A model generated the notes under the pieces. The model made no database searches. It saw only the letters and a program-made list of their open reading frames with translations, and was not told the DNA's origin. The translations under genes and the position numbers were made by a program. Shown one piece after another: positions 1 through 11,324 of a DNA stretch of 64,000 nucleotides; the first letter of the stretch is position 1; every line of letters begins with the position of its first letter. Location of the stretch: positions 1-64,000 of the forward strand of contig BQMF02000656.1 in NCBI GenBank assembly GCA_027922465.2, read 5' to 3'. This stretch comes from Turritopsis dohrnii. Its lineage: Eukaryota; Cnidaria; Hydrozoa; Anthoathecata; Oceaniidae.

Positions 1-316
1 AAATTTAGGCCCAAATGTTCCATGACCCCATTACCCGTATCGCAGACCCCAAAAAAACGTCAGTTATCCCTATTGGTTCTCGAGATATTTCCCCAAAAAC
101 GTCGCGTTCGATTGGGGATGCAATGCAATGGTTCCCCGTGATCATAAAAAAACTGACGTCAAATGCCACGTGCTATTATACCAACGTGAATGTGTCTTGC
201 GTGATTTAACTGCCGCTTTATGACCACGATTAAGAAGATTTTGACCATTTAAAAAACAAAAAACACAACACTCTCTAAATTAGATGTGTTGCACACGCAC
301 GCGGATTAGTATCTTA
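1..316 (-). mobile_element. Helitron fragment, 5' part (minus-strand array, copy A)
   Basis: The stretch is the inverted counterpart of 4423-4740 and shares the CACTCTCTAAA / CGCGGATTAGTAT head motif with the neighbouring copies. On the minus strand its 5' edge abuts the CTAG end of the next element at 317. The rest lies beyond the window. No coding potential is visible; the short open frame at 15-209 looks like chance. Confidence 0.5.
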
Positions 317-2444
317 CTAGCCGCCCAGGCGGCGTCGCTCGCCACCCATGTTCAGCATGCGTCCAGTTCACGAAAAATAAAATGAAGAATTGGCAATGAT
401 AAGTTTGCCCATGTTTGTAGAGTGTTTGAACATAACTGGTAATAATTTTTACCAGTTTTAGTCAATGTGAGTTGAACCGAGAGAGAGGATTAGTCAATTA
501 AATTTCCCCTGGAGACATAAAAGAATCAATATCAAAATAATAATAAAAATTGGAACATCGAAATTCTCATATTCCCTCTTTTGACCAAAACCATGTTTTT
601 ATGCCAGAAGATGAAAATGAAGAACACATGCAAAATTATTTACCAAATCAGAATGAAAATGTTTACCATGGAGATGCAAATTATAACCAAACATCGCAAT
701 ACTTAAAATGCCCTACTATTGACCAAAAACTATTTTTTTGAAACACAGAAAGTACAAAGTAACTTGTACGTAAAGCAAATCATAATAAATGTGAAAAAAG
801 GTTTTGTAAAATTATTTTTTACCCTGGAGACGTGAAGCAAACATTGCAACACTTTAAATGCCCTACTTCAGACCAAAATCATCTTTTTACATGTAGAAGA
901 TTCAATGCAGAAACAAATGGCAATACAACAAAGAAGTATATATTGTATACGCAGAATAGAAGTAACTTTAGTGTAAAAAAGGAATACATAATGCAGAACA
1001 CAAAACCAAACATTGAATAACTTTACAAAATATGAATTGAAAACAAATCGATACCTTCCAACTGTGTTTCTTTCGTGCCGAAGTTACATTGGACAGAATT
1101 TTTAAAATCGATAATCTGTTCTTCACCAACCATCAACATCATGATCTAACCATGAGTTTCATTTCTTTATTGTTATTGTATTTTTATTTTGCTTTTCTAA
1201 AAGAAAAAAGATTTCGAATGCATAATGATTCAAATACCTAATTGTATTATGACAAACAACACAAACAAACAAACAAAAAGGAACTTCGAGAACATATTAA
1301 ACTTAAAAACAATAATTGAATAACATACAAAAAACATAAACATACTATGACGATATCGAAAGAAAGCAAAACAATCTAAAAGAAACTTCAAGAACGCATT
1401 TACCTTATGAATAATAATTAAAAACACAAACGTAATGACAGAATTTCTATAGCTAAAAGAGGTTTATAACAAATGAAAACATTCATATTTTTCAAACTGA
1501 GTTCAAATCTCCTCTGGCTAATTCAAAACACAACAGTAAACAACCCTTTATTTATCCAGCATATTAACTGTGTTCTAATTGAATCAATATTTCAACTTTA
1601 CTTTAGTTGAACTTCAAACCAAAATAGGATACCTTTCACTGCCAATTCACATCAACATGTAGCAAACAGCATTGATCATCTTCTGCAGCCATTTTCAAAC
1701 ACTTCTAAACTCTTTACTTCTATATTCATACCTGTAAACAAATTACTAATACTTTATTTACTTTCCAGCACATATATATTTATAAAAACACTTTCGCTAC
1801 CATTTTTACAAACTGAACTGCTTTCTTCGTTTGGCAAAACTGCTTTTATGCTTATATCCGAAGTAGTACATGAAAAACTTTTTGTATTTTCCAGTAGATT
1901 TTGTACTGTAAACACTGTTAAAACCTCTGCAAACTTTCTTTACTTTCCAGCAAGTTTCTACTGTACATCCATCCACATTTTCTACTGCAAACATGTACGT
2001 ACTAAATATACTTTCTTTCTGCCATGCTGCAATGTTTTACCAGACTTCTTCATAAGTCAGACTTCTATTTTTATGTTGAATGTGATGTAAATCTTTCGTT
2101 AATAATAAGCCTTTTATGCATTTTAAGTACGTAATTAAACTCACAAAACTTCGCATCACCAGTTCGTCGTGAATAATAATTTAACAACAGATTCCGTTTT
2201 GATTTTCGGCAACCAATCAAAATGGCGAAAAAAGAAATTCCTGCGTTTTGATTGGTTTAAAAAACGTGAGTTAAATTAAACGTCACACTTAGATTATGTA
2301 ACATTAAAAAAAGTGTCTATCGCCTCTGCGTGGTTTTACGACGAAAAGGGTAAAACAAGAAGGTTTTGACCGTTGAAAAAAAAGTAAATATATCACTCTC
2401 TAAAATAAAAGTGGGATGCACAATCGCGGATTATTATAATAAGA
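317..2444 (-). mobile_element. Non-autonomous Helitron (minus-strand array, copy B)
   Basis: Read on the minus strand it starts TCTTATTATAATAATCCGCG at 2444 and ends with a GC-rich hairpin (GGCG, loop, CGCC type at about 322-345) followed by CTAG at 317-320. A 5' TC, a 3' hairpin and CTRR are the canonical Helitron termini. It encodes no Rep/helicase, so it is non-autonomous. Its body is repeated at 2445-4422 and, inverted and diverged, at 7626-10256. Confidence 0.6.
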
Positions 2445-4422
2445 CTAGCCGCCCAGGCGGCGTCGCTCGCCACTCATGTTCAGCATGCGTCCAGTTCACA
2501 AAAATAAAGAGAAGAATTGGCAATGATAAGTTTGCCCATGTTGTAGAGTGTTGAACATAACTGGTAATAATTTTTACCAGTTTTAGTCAATGTGAGTTGA
2601 ACCGAGAGAGAGGATTAGTCAATTAAATATTTACCAACTATTTACCTAATCATAATGAAAATTTTTACCCTGGAGACGCGAATTATAAACAAACATCGCA
2701 ACACTTAAAATGCCCTACTATTGACCGAAAACTATTTTTTTGATAAACAGAAAATGCAAAGTAACTCCTACGTAAAACAAATCATAATAAAACTAATGCA
2801 AACCTATAGACCAAAGAATCCAACATCCCACTATTACAATAATGCGTATAAATGCATATGTGTATCACTGGAACTGAACCGAATAAAGGTTTCGAAAACT
2901 TATTTTTTTACCCTGGAGACGTGAAACAAACATTGCAATACTTAAAATGCCCTACTTCAGACCAAAATCATGTTTTTACATGCAGAAGATTTAATGCAGA
3001 AACAAATGGCAATACAACAAAGAAGTATATATTGTATACGCAGAATAGAAGTAACTTTAGTGTAAAAAAAGCAATACATAATACAGAACACAAAAGCAAA
3101 CATTGAATAACATTACAAAATGTGAATTGAAAACAAATCGATACCTTCCAACTGTGTTTCTTTCGTGTTGAAGTTACATTGGACAGAATTTTTGAAATTG
3201 ATAATCTGTTCTTCACCAACCATCAACATCATGATTTAAACCATGAGTTTCATTTCTTTATGGTTATTGTATTTTTTATTTTGCTTATCTAAAAGAAGAT
3301 TTCGAATGCATAATGATTCAAATACCTAACCGTATTATGACAAACAAACAATAAACAATAAAAAAGGAACTTCGAGAACATATATTAAACTTAAAAATAA
3401 TAATTAAAGACACAAACTTAATAAGAGAATTTGTATAGCTAAAGATTTTTTAACAAATGAAAACATTCAAAAAGTATACAAAAAAACTTAATCATACAAT
3501 GACGATATCGAAAGAAAAACAAAACAAACTAAAAGAAACCTTGAGAAAGCATTAACCTTAAAAAACACAACCGTAATGACAGAACATTGACATCTGTGGA
3601 ACCATTTTTAAACTCAGTGAAAAACTCCTCTGGCTAATTCACAACACTTATTCTTTACTCATCCAGCATACTAACTGTCTTCTTAGTAAATAGATCTATA
3701 TTATTGTAACTTTGGTTTAACTTCAAACAAAAGACGATTATATATACCTTTCAATAATCAATTCACATCATCATCATCACAACATTTTCTGCTCTTCTGC
3801 TGCAGTCATTTTCAAACACTTCTAAACTCTTTACTTTCTATATTTCATACCTGTAAACAAATAACTAAGTAAAGTATTTAGTTTCCAGCACACTTTCCTA
3901 CTGCAAACATGTAATAAATACCTCTGTAAACTTTCTTTACCTTCCTGCAAGTTTCTACTGTACATGCACAGAAATATGCTTTCTCCCACTCAATGTCGCA
4001 AGCATTTTGTGCTGAAAAACATAAAACAGACTTCTTGTTTGCCAACACTGTTTCTGACTTGATACTGGTCCAGTATTGATCGAAGATTAAAGGTTTTTGT
4101 AATAAGAAAGTCACCCAGTCTTGCTTCGTGCTCAACCAAATTCACCTTCGTCTGCTTCTGTCTGTAGACTAACGGATTTACTAACCGATTCCGCTGCCAT
4201 CGATTTTTGATTTTCGGCAGCCAATCAAAATGGCGAAAAAAAACTTTCTTGCGTTTTGATTGGCTAAAAGAAAACTGACATTAGATCCTCCGTAAAAAAA
4301 TGTTCACTGGTCGGACTGCCGCTATATGACCACGATTAAGAAGATTTTGACCATTAAAAAAACAAAAACACAACACTCTCAGTTAAATGTGTTGCACACG
4401 CACGCGGATTAGTATAAGTAGA
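2445..4422 (-). mobile_element. Non-autonomous Helitron (minus-strand array, copy C)
   Basis: On the minus strand it starts TCTACTTATACTAATCCGCG at 4422 and ends with the same GC hairpin plus CTAG at 2445-2448. The 5' end of copy B follows directly, with no spacer. The interior is a close direct repeat of copy B (for example 2930-3200 versus 835-1190). Coding capacity is absent. Confidence 0.6.
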
Positions 4423-4953
4423 TATATAATAGCGAGTGTGTGTCACACTTTTATTTTGGAGAGTGATAAATTTTGTTGAATTTTACGGTCAAAATCTTCT
4501 TAATCGTGGTCATATTTTTCGTTAGGCCATGCGTTTTTTTTTACGATTATTATATAGTAGCAAGTGCCGTGACGTCAGTTTTTTAATCTATCACGGGGAA
4601 TCATTGCATTGCATCCCCAATCGAATGCGACATTTTGGGGGAAATAACTCGAGAACCAATAGGGAACACTGACGTTTTTTAGGGTCCACGATACGGGTGA
4701 TGGGGTGACGCAACATTTGGGCCTAAATAATTTTTAGTACTGCGGCTATGACATCATCAAAATCTTTGATCGGTGATATCTTTTCGAGCTCTACAACATG
4801 GATACACTTTTCAATCGCTATTCCTTGATTTAATGTTTCGTTACGGGGTTTGCACACCTTGATTATATTTTTCGTCACCTTTTTTCAACACGGGATTTGC
4901 ATATATCCTTTTCGAAGTTAGATGTGGTAAAAATGTTTTACCCGGGTTACTAG
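4423..4953 (+). mobile_element. Short non-autonomous Helitron, CCCGGG-type 3' end
   Basis: It starts TATATAATAGCGAG after an A and ends with the hairpin GGTAAAA/TTTTACC, then CCCGGGTTACTAG at 4941-4953, followed by T. The first 300 bases are the reverse complement of window positions 1-300. The same 3' end is seen at 10256, 15792, 18615 and 34229. Confidence 0.55.
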
Positions 4954-5873
4954 TAATAAGATAATTACATAATTTATATGTTAAATATATATAAATGATT
5001 TTGATTACTTTCAATATCGTGAATGGAAAATTTATGCTCTTAATAATTTGTTTGTTGGTTTTACTATTTCAGGTGTATAAGGCATTATCAAGAGTAATTG
5101 ATATCAATTTATGAATTAAGACGAACCACTATATATGGTCGTGGAATATCTGGTGTATATACTTGAAACAATGGAACTGCTGAACCAAGTCAGGATTAAC
5201 AAATGTGACGTGTCTGGCATTTCCAGCATATATGTGGTTAGAGACTAATACTATCAGGAAACATTCAAAATGTTTTTCATCATTCATTTGAAAGGAACAT
5301 GTGACGGATTCAAGAATGAAAAATGTAAATTGAATTTTGTTGATTGACATTTAAAGTTGCAACATAAAACCAGATTATATCTGGGTTAAGTTACCTGAAC
5401 ATTTTGGCAAAGTTTAGAAGATGCTTGTGTTATGTATTTCTTGTTGGTTTACTTCCTAGTGCTTCTTTATGCTTTTGAAAAAGCTGGGTTTTTTTAGAAT
5501 AGGTCATCTTTATTTATGCTCTTTTTGCCACTATGACTGTCAGAAATTTTTTGAATCTGCACTTATGTACGAAAGAATAGGAAATGATTGATCTATGAAG
5601 CATTTTGTTTTCCTTCTCAGACTATCAAATTCGACTTTGTTTTGATTTTTTATATTGTGACATTACTTAGTATTATGTTATTCATAACTGAAAATTGCTA
5701 ATGGGCCAATTTCTGATAATATTCATGAAATTACCACATCAAAACGAGGCAAGGGAGCACAGTTGGGTATTTGGACATTTGAAGTAATAAGGTCTTTGAA
5801 TCGCAATATAACTAAAATGTACATTACATTGATAGGATACATTTCAAGAAAACTAACAAAAATTACATATATT
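4954..5873. other. No gene seen
   Basis: AT-rich single-copy sequence with only short chance open frames. A pyrimidine tract before AG occurs near 5065-5072, but no convincing exon follows it. Confidence 0.4.
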
Positions 5874-5881
5874 CTTTCAGT

Positions 5882-6265
5882 GGTGCTATTTCCTTTTCGT
5901 ACCCCATTCTCCGTCCAGGATATTTTAGGGTCTGAGTTAAGGGTTAGGGTAAGGGTTATTTTTTATCTCAATGATGAAGAGCCAACAGTAAAAAAATATG
6001 GCAGATACCTTAGGCCAACTTTTTTTTGCGTCGCCTTATTTTAGCGATTTTAGCGAATGACCATATTTTCGCTAAAGTAAAGTTGCGGAAAATTTAACTT
6101 TAGCACACCTTTTATTTTACCTTCTGGCAATTCTCCGTAATTAAGGGGTAATTCGCTAAAATTAGGTTGCGTTAAATCCGTGTTCATCCATTTTCGCAAA
6201 ATTTTACTGACGCAAAAAAGTCGACCTAAGGTAGATTAAGGGGGGTGCGAAAAGGAAATAGCGCC
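5882..6265. mobile_element. hAT-like MITE with 8-bp target duplication
   Basis: Terminal inverted repeats GGTGCTATTTCCTTTTCG and CGAAAAGGAAATAGCGCC bound a 384-bp element. It is flanked by a perfect 8-bp direct repeat CTTTCAGT at 5874-5881 and 6266-6273. Eight-base duplications are the norm for hAT transposons; the assignment rests on that. No transposase remains. A short run of TTAGGG-like repeats (about 5938-5960) lies inside. Confidence 0.75.
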
Positions 6266-6273
6266 CTTTCAGT

Positions 6274-7625
6274 TATGGATATGCGTGTTCATGCATTCAA
6301 CTCTCTCGTCGAAATTTGTTGAATGAATAACCGGCTTTCACGCATTCCATGTTTTCGCTGGCGAACGGGTGATTCCACAAACCCACTCCGCAAACCTTCT
6401 TCTTTTTCTTACTGTCCAAACCTAGCGGTTTTTTGAAAATTCATGCGTGCGGTTACATGAAACCAAAGCACCGTGCGATGCATGTCAGCAGGAAGAAGCC
6501 CTTTTCAGTTACACAAATTCTCAACGTTTTGTAACCGGAAGAGTCAAAAAGGTATATATTTGTTTATTTTTAGTGGAAACATGTCTTGAGATGTCTTGAA
6601 AAGCCTGAAAACATCTTTGTTTGTTTCGTATATAGGCTGTTATGTTCTGGATACTTAAGCTCAGCTCAGTTTCCTGTTAAGTTCAAACATCAAAAATGTT
6701 TGTCTACTCTCCGCACCACTTACTTTTAATGTTTGATGTTTTAATGTTTTTAATATCTTATATCAGTTTTTAAGTTTACACACTGTCGATAATGTCCCTT
6801 ATTATGAATGCCTTTCATAATCAGTGAATTAAAACATTTTCCAACTGTCTGTAAATTCAGAACACTGCACATCATGAAACACAATACAAAACTTTCCATT
6901 CAGTTATATAATTTATGTGTGTGCTTCTTGCGCATACGTATAAGTGTAAGTATGTACGTATAAGTATACTTTCAAAATCTTTATTTACTTTTTGTGTTTT
7001 CAATATTGAGAAATCCATTCGTAATTAAGAAGATTGACGGTACATATCAAAAGTTTAAAGAGTACGATTTACATACGAAATCACTGTGATATATGCACTG
7101 TGACAATGCCCTGGGGTGCTATGAAATCAGAAATGCAATGCTGTGTTGTAAAAATCATTCAACCTTATTTTCAAATTTCTTAAAGAATTTTTTTAAACAG
7201 GCCTTGAATGTCAACTTATATTAAGAATGTTTGTGAGTGTATGCCATATCATTAATCAAACTAAAACAAAAATGTCTGATTTCAGTTATATATATGTTGA
7301 TTTTGGTCTATGTAGATGTATTTTGCATGACCAAAATCTGTGTGCTTTTTTGTGCTTGTGATTTAGGAAGATTGACACCAAGTTATCAAATTCAGAAATT
7401 CATATCTTTTAGAGTTTATGAGTTATGTGCTCATTCACTGTGACATCTGCAAGGATCAATATATCCTTGATATTGCTTCGGACCAGCAAAATAAAGAATG
7501 TAATTCAGATGTAATCCAGTTTATTGGCAGCATATACATTATAAATCTCAGATAGTGTCGATTAACCTTTGACAATGTCTTGTGGAGTACATGATTAGAA
7601 ATGTGATGTTTTATTTTGGAAATCA
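6274..7625. other. No gene seen
   Basis: AT-rich sequence with no exon, RNA gene or transposon end that I can support. The longest open frames are about 68 codons and lack family features. Confidence 0.4.
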
Positions 7626-10256
7626 TCTTATTATACTAATTCGCGTTGTGTGTCACACTTTTATTTTAGAGAGTGACATATTTGTTTTTTTTTCACGGTC
7701 AAATCCTTCTTATTTTTTCCCTTTTCGTCGTAAAACCACGCCAAAGCGACAGACACTTTTTTTGATTTTCCGCGATTAGTATATGCTCCTCCGTTTTGTT
7801 ATTTTTGGTTTGCGCAGTGGAAATCAGCCGAAAAACGTCTTTGGAGGAGTGCGAGCAATGCAATTTCTTCGTTCGAAATTTGTCAACGATCATTTCGTGA
7901 GCAAGAAACTTCGCGAAGAAGACGTGTTTCTTTTTGTATACGAATATTTCAATTTAAATTTGATTGTTTTAGGCAGCAAATCGACGAAAGAACTGACGAA
8001 GAAACACAGGTATTGTTATTATTATAAAACGTTTTATCATCGTGTTTATTGCTAAACTTTTACTCTTATTAATAAAAGAACACGGGTTAGTTGTTTGTTT
8101 ACAATGAAAAATCATATTTAGATATACAGAAGAAGTGCAGTGAAGTTTTTAAAAATTAGCTGCAGAAAGATCGAACGAACAAAAGGTATTATTATAAAAC
8201 TGTTATTTTTGATTAATAGAAGAACAAGAAGTTAGTATTTAAATGTATTTAAATGTTTGTTTACGTTTTAGTTATCAATTTATTGTTAAACTTTTATTGT
8301 TATTGTATTTTAAATTTTATTTTAGATTAATAAAAGAACAGGTATAACCACATGCTTAGGTGAGTTTTTAAACAGATGTTGTTTTTTATATATAGGTTTT
8401 TTCAGAGGAAAACGAAACGAAGAAGTCTATTTTTATTTTACGAGCTGTTTACGTATTTCTTTTTATAGTTATCAAATAGTTATGGGAGTGCAGCAGTAGA
8501 GTAGTGTAGATGAAGTTGAAGTTGTTTAAAAATGGCTGCAGAAGGATGCTGTTTATTTACATTGGTGAAGAAAATGGTTTTACTTCTTTTCGGAGAGAAA
8601 TTGTTTGGAAAAGATATAAAGTAATATACGTAAGTACATGAGTCAAACGGATTTAGTAAATACAGCGTTAAAAGAGAGTAAAAACAGAGTTAAAACGATC
8701 AAATCATTAAGATGCATGTCCCTCGAGCAGTTAATGATTTGTTTTGGTAACGATGTTTTGTTCCTTATTTTATTTAATTCAAAATGGCTCCACAGTTATG
8801 AAGTTACGAAGAAAGCATTTTTATGACTTTCACTGTATAAAAATGGTAGTGGAATTGCAGTAGTAAGCAAGGAGAAAGTGTATGTTTACAATAGGAAAGT
8901 ATCCTGGAAAGTAAATCGAGTGTTATTAATTTGTTTACAGGTATGAAATATAGAAAGTAAAAGAGTTTAGAAGTTGATAATGGCTACTACAGATCATGAT
9001 CAATATTGTTTACTAACATGATTATGATGATGTGAATTGGTATTGAGAGGTAAAGTTAAAATAGTATCTATTTAGTTAAACACAGTTAGTATTAGTGGAT
9101 ACATAAATGATAAGAGGAATGTTTACTGTTGTGTTTTGAATTTTCCAGCAGAGAGGAGCTTTGAACTGGAAATAAAAAATGGCTCCACGAATGTTTTCAT
9201 ATGTTAAAAATTTTTCAGCTATACTAATTCTGTCATTACGTTTGTGTTTTTAATTATTATTTTTAAGGTTAATACATTTTCAAAGTTTCTTTTACTTTGT
9301 TTTGTTTTTCTTTAGATTTCGTCATAGCATGATTAGGTTTTTTGTATATGTTTTTTTTATGTTTTGATCTGTTAAAATAGAAATGAAGCACATGATGGGT
9401 TATAATGTCGAGAGGGTTACTTAAGATTTACTTACTTAATGACTGTGCAATGAAACTATCTTACAAAAAATAAGTGTTGGCTGTATTTTTCTTAAGTTTA
9501 TATTTTATCCCGTTTATGCATATTTTGTGTTATGGTAATCGTTTACGTACTATGCCTAGGTATATAACTTTGAATTTATGATTTTATTTGTGACTTTTTA
9601 TCTTTTGTGTAAATTTTTCTTCTTAGTTATTGTTTTTAGGATAAATACGTACTTGAATTTCCTTTTTTTTTTTTGTTTCTTTTTTTTTTTTTTCGGTATT
9701 ACAATTGAAACATTATTCTTTTAGGCAATAATAAAAAAAGCATGAAGAAATGAAACTCATGGTTTTAATCATGATGTTGATGGTTTTGGGAAGAACTAAC
9801 TATATCATTTCAAAAATTCATTAATGGTTACAGTCCAGAAGTAACTTTTGAACAAAAGAAAAAGTTGGAAGGTATCATTTTTGTAATGTTATTCAATGTT
9901 TGGCTTTGTATGTCTTAGTAAACGGTTCTGTGTTATATATTGCATATTTTTACATTAAAGTTACTTCTCTTCTGCGTATGAATATATATTCTGAGCCATG
10001 TTGCTATCTGTTTTAAATTCTCTGAATGTAAGAAATGAATTAAAAAATTAATGCCTGAAAAGAAACTTTTGCAAAAGTTAAATTCTGCGACACAACGCAT
10101 ACTGAACATGGGTGGCGAGCGACGCCTCCTGGGATGTTTTTGAGTTGCGATTCTATGATTTATTTTTTCGTCACAGGGTACGTACACAGGAATGGTGGAT
10201 TTGACCTAATGTTTTCGAAGTTAAGTTCGGTAAAAAGTTTTTACCCGGGATACTAG
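7626..10256 (+). mobile_element. Non-autonomous Helitron H0 (first of a four-element chain)
   Basis: It starts TCTTATTATACTAATTCGCG after an A and ends in the stem GGTAAAAA/TTTTTACC plus CCGGGATACTAG at 10256. Internally it is an inverted, diverged copy of the minus-strand elements at 317-4422 (compare 9745-9790 with 1125-1165). The GGCGAGCGACG hairpin that ends those relatives is still present at about 10112-10130, some 125 bases before the new end. No open reading frame of interest. Confidence 0.65.
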
Positions 10257-11324
10257 TCTATATACTAATTACGAGTGTGCATCCGCTTTTTTCACGCGTT
10301 CACTCTCTAAAATTTTGGGTCGTTTTTGCGACCATTTATTCATAAAAGTATGCCAGACCACGGTTAATATTTTTCTACGATTAGTATAAGGAAAGATACC
10401 TTTACATTGCATTTTCATCGTTTCAAATGTTTTGATTGTTCGCGAGATCAAGAAATAAAAGACAACAACGAAAGTTTATTAAGATTTATTAATGTTTTTA
10501 GGGTAAGTACGCTTTAGAACTTTTTTGTTTGTTTGTTTTGTTTTTCTTATAGTATTAATAGGGTTTCTGCGTCATTACTTTTCTAATAATACGCGATGGA
10601 AGAAATGAATATCATGGTTTTTAATCATGACGTTCTGGGTTCGTAAAGAAGATCGCAATTGTTTACAATTCACATTTTGGCACTTTTACGACTTTCGTGT
10701 TTGGCTTTTATTTACACTGGGGTTTGTATTCCATGTACAGTTACAGTGATTTGAATCTTTTTGTTGTTTACCTGTACGCACAATTTATTTTTACTACTGC
10801 ATATATCGTATCGTGAAAGATTCATTATGAATATTTTGATGTGTTTCAGATCTTCTGATAAAAAGTTTTTCTGTTCATAACTCCAGTGTTGAACTAAATA
10901 TGCTTTAGCCGGAATAAATAGAGATTTTTAATTAAAAGTGTGAAGAGTGTTTTTTTGTTATATTTTTTAGAGTTCAGCAATACAGTTAGAACTTCCAAAT
11001 TCGATCTCTCTAATTTTATGGATCGAATTTTATGGTACCTGCACCTTCAGTTTCTTTTTCTTAAGGTTAGGGTTTAGGGAATTAGAGAGAGTTTACAGTA
11101 CTTACAACACTGATGCACTTTCTGTTCGTTATTCTTTTTTATTTTTTTTTATTTATTTCTTTATTTAGAGTTTTACATAGTAACAATATATACAAATTGA
11201 CATAAAGTACTAACTCACACCAACTAAATAAAAGGATAAAAATTCTATTTACAAATAATGTCGAAATATATAAACCATAAAGTAATTAATAACTATCCTA
11301 AGAATTTATTCATTCGTCGGAATC

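Noticed and set aside
5938..5960. Telomere or interstitial telomeric array
   Set aside because: Only about three degenerate TTAGGG-like units inside a MITE.
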